NCBI GenBank assembly: GCA_905372135.1
Contig: CAJPNS010000056.1
Span: 1 to 12,470 of the forward strand
Length of the DNA stretch: 12,470 bases
From: Porphyromonadaceae bacterium
GTDB lineage: Bacteria > Bacteroidota > Bacteroidia > Bacteroidales > Paludibacteraceae
Reading direction: 5' to 3'
The notes beneath the pieces were generated by a model. It saw nothing but the letters and a program-made list of their open reading frames with translations, was not told the DNA's origin and searched no databases. Position 1 is the first letter of the stretch. Every line of letters starts with the position of its first letter. A program made the translations under genes and the position numbers. Positions 5,504-11,929 of the stretch are shown here, piece by piece.

Positions 5504-6517
5504 TCAAGAAAATATATTCGAAAACTTTCTCTTTCCTCTGGCGTAGTATTGCCATAGTAACGATTTATCGGACACGATATTAGGTTGTAATGCCGAGGCG
5601 CTTACGATATTTTTTTCTCTATCGGCTGTAAACGAACTTTTGATTTTTGCAAAGTCTTTTCTTGCCCTCGGTATGCTTGCGGCGTTTTTTATTTTGCCCG
5701 AAACAAGTAGGTGTATTGCAGCCAAATAATCGAGCCACCAACGAACGAACAGAACTTTTTTGAGTCTGTCGGCAGGCATATTTTTATATATCAGTGTCAG
5801 ATTGTTGCGGAAGTTAAGATAGGTCTTAAACGGGCTATCGTTGCCGAGCACTCCGCTACCTACGTGATATACAACAGACTTGGGCAGGCACTTTATGCGT
5901 TTGCCTCGCAAGTGTAGCCGCCAACACAGGTCGATTTCCTCTTGATAGGCAAAAAATCTACCATCGAATCCGCCTACCTCACGAAAGTCTTTTGCCCGTA
6001 TCACAAGGCAAGCCCCCGAAGCCCACATTACATCTATCGGTTCGTCGTACTGTCCTTCATCTTTCTCTAAGCAATCGAATATGCGTCCGCGACAAAACGG
6101 ATATCCGTAATAATCTATAAATCCTCCGCAAGCCCCTGCGTATTCGAACGTATCGGGCTTGTTGTAACTCAGCACTTTGGGTTGTAGTGCGGAAACGTCG
6201 GTATTACGGTCGAGGTATTCTTCGAGGTGTTTCAGCCAATCGGGTGTAACTTTTATATCGGAGTTTAATATGACGAAATATTCGTGGTCGAGACGCTGCA
6301 AAGCAAGGTTGTAGCCTTGTGCGTAGCCATGGTTTTTGTCGAATGTAATCAGCGTTACCCCAGGGAACGACTCTCTGAGAAACTTCACCGAGTCGTCGGA
6401 CGACGCATTGTCGGCAACTACTATTTCCGCTTCGCCCGATAGCTCTATCACATTGGGTAGAAACTGCTCCAGAAAGTGTTTCCCGTTGTAGTTCAATATT
6501 ACTACTGCCGTTTTCAT
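5504..6517 (-). CDS. Family 2 glycosyltransferase (rhamnosyltransferase-like)
   Basis: This encodes 337 residues of GT-A fold glycosyltransferase, transferring a sugar from a nucleotide donor during surface glycan synthesis. The N-terminus TAVVILNYNG (3-12) and DNASSDDS (36-43) bind the nucleotide. Asn85-Ser86-Asp87 takes the place of the DxD metal motif. ASGACLVIR (166-174) and EEIDLCWR (193-200) are the acceptor-side and catalytic-base motifs of the WbbL-like subgroup. NFRNNLTLIYKN near 240 is also typical. The C-terminal 80 residues are basic with hydrophobic patches, suggesting membrane association. ATG 6517 is 19 bp after the stop of the small acidic gene, so the two are likely co-transcribed. 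The acceptor cannot be told from sequence. Confidence 0.9.
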   Translation of the reverse strand: MKTAVVILNYNGKHFLEQFLPNVIELSGEAEIVVADNASSDDSVKFLRESFPGVTLITFDKNHGYAQGYNLALQRLDHEYFVILNSDIKVTPDWLKHLEEYLDRNTDVSALQPKVLSYNKPDTFEYAGACGGFIDYYGYPFCRGRIFDCLEKDEGQYDEPIDVMWASGACLVIRAKDFREVGGFDGRFFAYQEEIDLCWRLHLRGKRIKCLPKSVVYHVGSGVLGNDSPFKTYLNFRNNLTLIYKNMPADRLKKVLFVRWWLDYLAAIHLLVSGKIKNAASIPRARKDFAKIKSSFTADREKNIVSASALQPNIVSDKSLLWQYYARGKRKFSNIFS

Positions 6518-6536
6518 ATAAGTCGGTCGATTTTTG

Positions 6537-6872
6537 TTACTCGTCTACATCGGAATATATCCCGATACTTAATCCATATTTATACTCTCCGTCGAGAATG
6601 GTCTTTATATCGTCGTCGGAGACGGTTATTACACCTTCTTTGCGAGCCAAGCTGCAGACAAAATTAAAAATATCGTCTTCGGCTATTTCGGCTTCGTCGA
6701 CGGTATCTTCTTCGATAAGACCGTTTTGGTCGTAATACTCGCAGATAAGGTCGAGTACGTATTGTATGGTATCGTCGTCGATACGCTGTCTTTGTTCGTC
6801 GGTAAGAGTATTGTGTATAAAGCGTATAGCTTCATCGTCGTCGAACTCTATAAAGTCTTTTTCGTTGGTCAT
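6537..6872 (-). CDS. Small acidic protein of unknown function
   Basis: This encodes 111 residues from ATG 6872 (MTNEKDFIEFDDDEAIRFI). An in-frame TTG at 6909-6911 would add 13 residues but lies within the promoter -7 element, so it is rejected as a start. The protein is strongly acidic, with Asp/Glu clusters and three probable helical blocks, and has no signal peptide or membrane segment. It resembles small conserved Bacteroidetes proteins of unknown role. It lies 19 bp upstream of the glycosyltransferase gene and shares its transcript, but nothing ties it functionally to glycan synthesis. Confidence 0.8.
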   Translation of the reverse strand: MTNEKDFIEFDDDEAIRFIHNTLTDEQRQRIDDDTIQYVLDLICEYYDQNGLIEEDTVDEAEIAEDDIFNFVCSLARKEGVITVSDDDIKTILDGEYKYGLSIGIYSDVDE

Positions 6873-6908
6873 AATAATGTTTTTCAAATACTTTGTAAAA
6901 AGAAAGTC

Positions 6909-6916
6909 CAAAGTTA
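6909..6916 (-). promoter_or_regulatory. -7 promoter element of the acidic protein-glycosyltransferase pair
   Basis: On the minus strand this is TAACTTTG, 36 bp before ATG 6872. It supports the ATG start because the alternative TTG would lie within this element. Confidence 0.5.
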
Positions 6917-6981
6917 TGAATATTTTTCCACAATAATGACCGAAAATCGAAAATGCGATTTTTTTTATCGATAAAATATAT

Positions 6982-6989
6982 TATCTTTG
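6982..6989 (+). promoter_or_regulatory. -7 promoter element of the winged-helix gene
   Basis: TATCTTTG lies 43 bp before ATG 7033. It is divergent from the element at 6909-6916, with 65 bp between them. Confidence 0.55.
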
Positions 6990-7032
6990 TAGCAAATAAT
7001 ATTTATGTCTAACATCAATAATCTGTATCATT

Positions 7033-7227
7033 ATGAAAGGGAAAATAGGAACTAATGCGGGGCTGGTGTGGAACGCTCTTTTGGTAGGTAATTTGGATAT
7101 AAAAGCCTTGAAGAAAGCTACCAAACTCAATGATAAAGACGTATATGCCGCACTTGGCTGGTTGGCTCGAGAAGATAAAATCTACTTCGTGGAGACCGAA
7201 AGCGAACTTATCGTAGGGTTAGCTTAG
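7033..7227 (+). CDS. Winged helix-turn-helix domain protein (PF10771, DUF2582 family)
   Basis: This encodes 64 residues, the usual length of this small single-domain family, common in Bacteroidetes. The pattern GLVWNALLVGNLDIKALKKATKLNDKDVYAALGWLAREDKI gives three helices with the recognition helix near residues 34-46, followed by a short beta wing (KIYFVETESELIVGLA). It is presumed to bind DNA, but the targets are unknown. It has its own promoter element. Its stop TAG (7225-7227) overlaps the stop of the converging rimO gene. Confidence 0.85.
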   Translation: MKGKIGTNAGLVWNALLVGNLDIKALKKATKLNDKDVYAALGWLAREDKIYFVETESELIVGLA

Positions 7228-8519
7228 ACTACCTCCCCAAACAAATCGAATGCTTGAGAGTCGGTGATTTTTACGTCATAAAAGTTGCCGACTCTTAGTT
7301 TGTGGCTGTCGGCGATGAGTACTTCGCCGTCCACTTCGGGCGAGTCGTACTCGGTACGTCCGACGTAATATGGCTCTTCTTTCTTGTCGATGAGTACACG
7401 GAGCACTTGCCCCACTTTTCGGGCATTGTGTTGCTCGGCGATGTGCTCCTGAATATCCATTATCTCCGAAAGACGACGATTTTTCACATCGAACGGTATT
7501 TCGTCGCGATAGTGGCGGTCGGCAAAGGTACCCTCCTCGTGTGAGTAGGCAAAGGCTCCGAGACGCTCGAAACGCATAGTCTCGACAAACTCTTTTAGTT
7601 CCTCGAAATCCTCCTCTTCTTCGTGTGGGTGTCCAAGTAGTAGAGTAGTACGCAGATGTATATCGGGTACTTGACGTCGTATGTCGGCGATAAGGTCGAT
7701 GGTCTCGGCTTTTGTGATGTTTCGTCGCATTCGTCGAAGCATATTGTCCGATATGTGTTGCAGAGCCATATCGAGATAGTTGCACACGTTATGGTGGTCG
7801 GCTATGGCAGCAGGCAAATCTTTTGGGAAATGTGCGGGGTAGGCGTAGTGAAGCCTCAGCCACTCGACTCCGTCGATTTTAGCAAGTCGGTCGACAAGAC
7901 GAGCTATCGACGGCTTGCGGTAAAGGTCGCGTCCGTAGTATGTAAGGTCTTGGGCTATGAGATTGAACTCTTTTACACCCCCACGCACCAAGCTCCGTAC
8001 CTCGTGCTCTATGTCTTCGATGCTACGAGAGCGATGCCTGCCTGTGATGATAGGTATTGCACAGTACGAACACTTACGATTGCAGCCTTCCGCTATTTTC
8101 ACGTATGCCAGATGGCTCGGCGTGGTGATAAGTCGTTCATTTTCGAGTAATTTATTATACGAACATCCGATGTCGGATATTATTTGTTTCCAATCGAATT
8201 TGCCGTAGAAACGGTCTACCTCGGGCAGCTCCCGAATGAGGTCGTCACGGTAGCGTTCCGATAGGCATCCCATCACTATGAGCTTACCTATCTTCCGTTT
8301 CTTCTTGGCTTCTATCAGAGAGAGGATAGTATTGATTGACTCCTCTTTGGCACTGCCTATAAAACCGCAGGTATTGACCACGACTATCTCGCTGCCAACG
8401 CTACGAGGCTCGTGGCGGGTAAGAAAGCCGTTGTATGCAAACTGCCGCATAAGACGCTCGGAGTCGACAAGGTTTTTGCTGCACCCAAGCGTTATAACAT
8501 CTATTACTCCCTTTCTCAA
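7224..8519 (-). CDS. rimO: Ribosomal protein S12 methylthiotransferase RimO
   Basis: This encodes 431 residues of a radical SAM enzyme that adds a methylthio group to the conserved aspartate of ribosomal protein S12. The N-terminal UPF0004 domain carries the auxiliary-cluster cysteines 13, 51 and 85 (TLGCSKNLVDSE is characteristic of RimO). The radical SAM cysteines are C146, C150 and C153 in CNRKCSYC. A TRAM domain occupies about residues 365-431. The start is TTG 8519: the frame upstream hits a TAG two codons earlier, and the next Met is residue 24, beyond the essential Cys13. GHPHEEEEDF replaces the more usual GHPGETEEDF. Confidence 0.95.
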   Translation of the reverse strand: MRKGVIDVITLGCSKNLVDSERLMRQFAYNGFLTRHEPRSVGSEIVVVNTCGFIGSAKEESINTILSLIEAKKKRKIGKLIVMGCLSERYRDDLIRELPEVDRFYGKFDWKQIISDIGCSYNKLLENERLITTPSHLAYVKIAEGCNRKCSYCAIPIITGRHRSRSIEDIEHEVRSLVRGGVKEFNLIAQDLTYYGRDLYRKPSIARLVDRLAKIDGVEWLRLHYAYPAHFPKDLPAAIADHHNVCNYLDMALQHISDNMLRRMRRNITKAETIDLIADIRRQVPDIHLRTTLLLGHPHEEEEDFEELKEFVETMRFERLGAFAYSHEEGTFADRHYRDEIPFDVKNRRLSEIMDIQEHIAEQHNARKVGQVLRVLIDKKEEPYYVGRTEYDSPEVDGEVLIADSHKLRVGNFYDVKITDSQAFDLFGEVV

Positions 8520-8560
8520 TTTTGCCTATTGTTTATGAATAAATGGTCGGAAACAGGCTG

Positions 8561-8568
8561 CAAAGGTA
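8561..8568 (-). promoter_or_regulatory. -7 promoter element of rimO
   Basis: On the minus strand this is TACCTTTG, about 41 bp before the TTG start of rimO. It lies in the 255-bp divergent gap shared with the flavodiiron gene. Confidence 0.5.
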
Positions 8569-8745
8569 CTAAAAAAAGCAGCAATCGAGAGTCCGACTGT
8601 CGTTAGCTGCCATCATTATAAGCAGCTGCGATGATAACTAAGTTTGTGTAGTGGCAGATTATAGCCAATTTCCTCCCAATGCGTTCATTGCCATAGAACA
8701 AGCAAAAACAATAGTCTGTAAGGTATAGAAGTAAGAATTATTCAT

Positions 8746-8753
8746 TACCTTTG
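8746..8753 (+). promoter_or_regulatory. -7 promoter element of the flavodiiron protein gene
   Basis: TACCTTTG lies 21 bp before ATG 8775, implying a short leader of about 15 bases. No good -33 TTTG is seen. Confidence 0.55.
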
Positions 8754-8774
8754 CACAAAAATAATCTATAAAAA

Positions 8775-9959
8775 ATGTTTGCACAAAAGATTTCCGACGC
8801 TCTGTATTATGTCGGTGTCAACGACCGCAAGAACGAACTGTTCGAACGTATGATATCGCTGCCGCACGGAGTTACATACAATTCATATTTGCTTGTCGAT
8901 GAGAAGGTAACGCTCTTCGATTCGGTAGAGATATGCTATGCCGAAGAGTCTATCGACAAAATACGCCGCGTGCTTGGCGAGCGTAAGGTCGATTATATGA
9001 TACTACACCATATCGAACCCGACCATTCGTCGGGTATAAGGCAATATCTTGCCGTGTATCCGGATATGCAGCTGGTTTGTACCCAAAAAGCCGCTGAAAT
9101 GTTGCAGGGTTACTATGGCGTTACAGCCAATATAAAGACGGTCGACGAAGGTGAGGAGTTGTCGCTGGGCAGCCACAAGTTGAAGTTCATATTCGCCCCT
9201 ATGGTTCATTGGCCTGAGGTGATGATGAGCTACGAGCAGACCGAGAAGATACTATTCTCTGCCGATGGGTTCGGATGTTTCCATACACTCGACGGTGCCA
9301 TCGTCGACAGGCAGCTCAATATAGAGCCACATATCTCCGAAATGGAGCGATATTATGTGAATATTGTCGGTAAATATGGCTTGCCCGTGCAGAATTTGTT
9401 TAAAAAGTTGGCTGATTACAGCATCGATACTATTTGTTCGCTCCACGGACCTGTATGGCAAGAGCACAAAGATAGGGTTATGGGTGTCTACGACCGCCTT
9501 AGCAAATACGAGGGTGCCGAAGGCGTAGTCATTGTCTATGGCTCTATGTATTTGCATACGGAGGCTATGGCAGAGGCGATAGCTTGCGGTGCACACGAGA
9601 TTACCAAGAACGTCATAGTGCACGACGCATCAAAAAGCGATGTGTCGCAGATAATCACCGACATTTTCCGATACAAAGGCTTCGTCGTCGGCTCGCCCAC
9701 ATACAACGGAGCGATATACCCACGTGTGCAAGAGGTGGTCGAACGCATCGAACACCGCGGGCTGAAAAACCGTGTCTTTGCGGCGTTCGGTTCGTTTACT
9801 TGGGCAGGGCAGGCTGTAAAGCTCCTCAACGAATTCGGACAGAGGATGAAGTACGATGTCGTAGACCCCATCGAGGTGAAACACGCTATGCAGGGCACCG
9901 ACGATTACAACCGCTTCTATAGCCTCGGACGCGAGGTTGCCCTGAAGTGTAAGAACTAA
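8775..9959 (+). CDS. fprA: Flavodiiron protein (FprA-type O2/NO reductase)
   Basis: This encodes 394 residues, the standard length for the two-domain class A proteins that reduce O2 to water or NO to N2O in the cytoplasm of anaerobes, using electrons from rubredoxin or a similar carrier. The metallo-beta-lactamase-like domain has the di-iron ligands His79, Glu81, Asp83 (HIEPDHSSG), His145, Asp164 and His224. The flavodoxin-like FMN domain begins near residue 248, with the phosphate loop YGSMYLHTE and the later AAFGSFTWAGQAV. No fused rubredoxin or reductase domain is present, so a separate partner is needed. It is a single-gene unit with its own promoter element and a strong terminator 29 bp after the stop. 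Confidence 0.95.
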   Translation: MFAQKISDALYYVGVNDRKNELFERMISLPHGVTYNSYLLVDEKVTLFDSVEICYAEESIDKIRRVLGERKVDYMILHHIEPDHSSGIRQYLAVYPDMQLVCTQKAAEMLQGYYGVTANIKTVDEGEELSLGSHKLKFIFAPMVHWPEVMMSYEQTEKILFSADGFGCFHTLDGAIVDRQLNIEPHISEMERYYVNIVGKYGLPVQNLFKKLADYSIDTICSLHGPVWQEHKDRVMGVYDRLSKYEGAEGVVIVYGSMYLHTEAMAEAIACGAHEITKNVIVHDASKSDVSQIITDIFRYKGFVVGSPTYNGAIYPRVQEVVERIEHRGLKNRVFAAFGSFTWAGQAVKLLNEFGQRMKYDVVDPIEVKHAMQGTDDYNRFYSLGREVALKCKN

Positions 9960-9987
9960 AAACGGCAGTAGGCTATTGATTTTGCAT

Positions 9988-10018
9988 AAAAGAGGCTAAG
10001 AATTGCTTAGTCTCTTTT
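9988..10018. terminator. Bidirectional rho-independent terminator
   Basis: AAAAGAGGCTAAG (9988-10000) pairs with CTTAGTCTCTTTT (10006-10018) over 13 bp, with one G-T pair and a 5-base loop AATTG. U-rich ends are present in both directions. It lies between the converging flavodiiron and FabG genes, and its right arm reaches the FabG stop codon (10018-10020). Confidence 0.85.
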
Positions 10019-10746
10019 TACGTATGCAGTCCGCCATTGATGGATATTACCTCGCCTGTGATATATGCTGCCTTGTCCGATACGAGAAATGCAGCCAAGT
10101 CTGCTACCTCTTCCGCTCTGCCGAAGCGTCCTGTCGGGATATGTTTCTTCAGCTCCGCTTCGTTTAGGTCTTTGGTCATATCGCTTTCGATGAAGCCGGG
10201 TGCTATTACGTTTACTGTTACGTTCCTTTTGGCAACCTCCAGTGCCAAAGCTTTCGAAGCACCTGTCAATGCGGCTTTTGCTGCCGAGTAATTGGTCTGC
10301 CCCGGCATCCCTTTTATACCCGATAGCGACGATACATTCACTATTCGCCCCCATCGGTTTACAAGCATATCTTTCAGCAGTCGCCGTGTGATGTAGAAAA
10401 AACCGTTCAACGTCGTATCCAATACCGTGTGCCACTCCTCGTCTTGCATGAATATCATTGTGTTGTCGCGGCGTATGCCTGCATTATTGATCAATACGGC
10501 TATATATTCGTTTGGGTGGCTTTCTTGCCACTTCGCCAGAGCTGTCTCTATCTGCAGGCTGTCCGATACGTCGAACTGCATCGTTTCGGCAGTACCACCT
10601 TGTGATTCTATTGCTTCCTGCGTTTTTTTTGCTTCTTCACTTCTGCTTTGGTAGTTTATCAATACGCCGTAGCCCATCTCTGCCAGCTTTATCGATATGG
10701 CTCTGCCTATTCCGCGTGAACCTCCTGTTACAAGTGCATATTTCAT
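10018..10746 (-). CDS. fabG: 3-oxoacyl-ACP reductase, FabG-type short-chain dehydrogenase
   Basis: This encodes 242 residues of a classical short-chain dehydrogenase/reductase that reduces 3-ketoacyl chains on acyl carrier protein with NADPH. The nucleotide loop TGGSRGIG is at 7-14, NNAG at 87-90, and the catalytic residues are Asn114, Ser140, Tyr153 and Lys157 (YSAAK). The C-terminus ITGEVISINGGLHT is typical of FabG. No acyl carrier protein, ketosynthase or other fatty acid gene lies beside it. Details such as GIRRDNTMIFM recall the FabG paralogues of aryl polyene/flexirubin-type clusters, but without the cluster this stays a guess. ATG 10746 follows a minus-strand -7 element by 55 bp. Confidence 0.92.
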   Translation of the reverse strand: MKYALVTGGSRGIGRAISIKLAEMGYGVLINYQSRSEEAKKTQEAIESQGGTAETMQFDVSDSLQIETALAKWQESHPNEYIAVLINNAGIRRDNTMIFMQDEEWHTVLDTTLNGFFYITRRLLKDMLVNRWGRIVNVSSLSGIKGMPGQTNYSAAKAALTGASKALALEVAKRNVTVNVIAPGFIESDMTKDLNEAELKKHIPTGRFGRAEEVADLAAFLVSDKAAYITGEVISINGGLHT

Positions 10747-10801
10747 CTCTCTTTTGCTTGTGGTTTGTATTATTTTACTAATGAATGATTTTATCCTGTT
10801 G

Positions 10802-10809
10802 CAAAATTA
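10802..10809 (-). promoter_or_regulatory. -7 promoter element of fabG
   Basis: On the minus strand this is TAATTTTG, 55 bp before the fabG ATG. It suggests fabG is transcribed separately from hicAB, although read-through from hicB is possible because no terminator is seen in 10747-10995. Confidence 0.4.
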
Positions 10810-10995
10810 CTCAATTTTATCCTTCTCCGCCTCGTGCATATACACAAACGGCATTTTGTCACTTGAAGCAATTCGGGGTATACTTCTGTATAAACAGCGT
10901 AAGGAACTATGTTTGCGGCGATTTTATCGAGATGGAGATGATAAGATTGTAAATGGAGTAATCTCTCTTCGGAAATGAGACACGATATACCCTAT

Positions 10996-11403
10996 CTATA
11001 CGAACTGTACTTTGGACAATTCGTTGCCAAATGAGTGTAGTCGTTTTTCTATTTTTTCGGTCGTCCGACGGCTGGGATGGCGATAACCATTTACATATTG
11101 GCTCAGCTGTACCTGATTTATCCCAGTAATACGCTCGAGACCTGCAAGGGTGAGTTTGCCCTTATAGAACTGCAAAAACGATTGAATATCGTATTTGAAA
11201 ATAAATTCCAAATCATCGGGAAAGTCTCTACCTTCGTCTGCGTATAATTGCTTCATCTCATTGTATGTGTTGTAAAAGTCTGCGATAGCGTTTTCTACGG
11301 TATCACCTTGTCCCAATAGACCGAACGTTATCTTGTCGGAATACTCCAAAACGGCATCGAATGTACCGTCGTTACCTTTTTCTATTACTACATTCAGTTT
11401 CAT
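10996..11403 (-). CDS. hicB: HicB-type antitoxin with C-terminal helix-turn-helix
   Basis: This encodes 135 residues. The N-terminal part (MKLNVVIEKGNDGTFDAVLEY, then GQGDTVENAIADFYNTYNEM) is the partly degraded RNase H-like HicB fold that masks the HicA active site. Residues about 85-130 form an Xre/Cro-like helix-turn-helix (TLAGLERITGINQVQLSQYV) that would bind the operon's own promoter. It begins 25 bp after hicA, in the toxin-first order usual for this family. It is cytoplasmic and forms an inactive complex with HicA. Confidence 0.85.
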   Translation of the reverse strand: MKLNVVIEKGNDGTFDAVLEYSDKITFGLLGQGDTVENAIADFYNTYNEMKQLYADEGRDFPDDLEFIFKYDIQSFLQFYKGKLTLAGLERITGINQVQLSQYVNGYRHPSRRTTEKIEKRLHSFGNELSKVQFV

Positions 11404-11428
11404 ATATATCCCTTTATTTTAAGTGGGA

Positions 11429-11617
11429 TTAAAGTCTAACCCCCGATTGTTCTTCAATTGACTTTTTTGTTTTCTCTTTCGCCTCCTCGGAATTGTGTCG
11501 AGGTACCGGAAACATTCTGTCGGTTGCGGGGCTGTACCATATTTCGTGATTGGCTCCCTCTCGCTTACAATAGCAGCCTGCCCGCTTCAACTTTCGTTTA
11601 ATTTCCGAGTACTTCAT
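11429..11617 (-). CDS. hicA: HicA-type mRNA interferase toxin
   Basis: This encodes 62 residues, the usual HicA size. It has a double-stranded RNA-binding-like fold and cleaves mRNA independently of codon context or ribosomes. MKYSEIKRKLKRAGCYCKREG is the typical start, followed by GANHEIWY with the catalytic His24, and then PVPRHNSEEAKEKTKKSIEEQ, the conserved second half. All expected features are present, so the toxin looks intact. ATG 11617 follows a strong promoter by 24 bp. Confidence 0.92.
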   Translation of the reverse strand: MKYSEIKRKLKRAGCYCKREGANHEIWYSPATDRMFPVPRHNSEEAKEKTKKSIEEQSGVRL

Positions 11618-11641
11618 TTTTCCTGTCGATTAATTACATTG

Positions 11642-11672
11642 CAAAGATAATGCTTTTAGTTTTAATAGCAAA
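11642..11672 (-). promoter_or_regulatory. Full -33/-7 promoter of the hicAB operon
   Basis: On the minus strand TTTG (11669-11672) is followed after exactly 19 bases by TATCTTTG (11642-11649). This is the best match in the window to the Bacteroidetes consensus TTTG-N19-TAnnTTTG. Confidence 0.75.
11651..11670. promoter_or_regulatory. Candidate HicB operator between the -33 and -7 elements
   Basis: TGCTTTTA (11651-11658) and TAATAGCA (11663-11670) are inverted arms matching at 7 of 8 positions around a 4-base centre. The whole 20-bp element fills the promoter spacer, so a protein bound here would block RNA polymerase. Autoregulation by HicB through its helix-turn-helix is known for the family; the link to this particular repeat is inference. 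Confidence 0.5.
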
Positions 11673-11897
11673 ATGTTTGATATGCTTTTCAAATAAAATA
11701 AAGTTAGATGTTTCGGGTGGAGACTCTCATAATACTTTTGAGATTAATTGTTTATAACGATATCGCAAAGGCAAAAAACAATAAAAATGTATGGACAGAT
11801 AGAAAAAAATAGGAATTGTAGCTTCAAACATCACCCTTTTTATATTCCCATCGACTATTCGTACTCCGTTCGTACCGAGCAAATCGAAATCTTTTCT
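11673..11897. other. Divergent gap between hicA and cdsA, no gene seen
   Basis: Together with the promoter regions the gene-free stretch is 312 bp (11618-11929). The central part is AT-rich with no supported open frame and only a weak TCTCA/TGAGA hairpin near 11725-11745. Confidence 0.5.
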
Positions 11898-11905
11898 TAC
11901 CTTTG
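11898..11905 (+). promoter_or_regulatory. -7 promoter element of cdsA
   Basis: TACCTTTG lies 24 bp before ATG 11930. Confidence 0.5.
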
Positions 11906-11929
11906 TGTCTCTTTTAAACGTATATAATT

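Noticed and set aside
6590..6790. Repeated TCGTCG runs considered as a short tandem repeat
   Set aside because: They are Asp/Glu codon runs on the minus strand of the acidic protein gene, not a regular repeat array.
6873..6911. TTG start extending the small acidic protein by 13 residues
   Set aside because: The TTG lies within a TAACTTTG promoter element, and ATG 6872 gives a normal start.
7276..8606. Several long open frames on both strands inside rimO
   Set aside because: They are by-products of the codon use of rimO; none has motifs or a plausible start.
10697..10978. Plus-strand open frame of 93 codons over the fabG start and upstream gap
   Set aside because: It mostly overlaps fabG and its promoter in antisense, has no recognisable start context and no family-like sequence.
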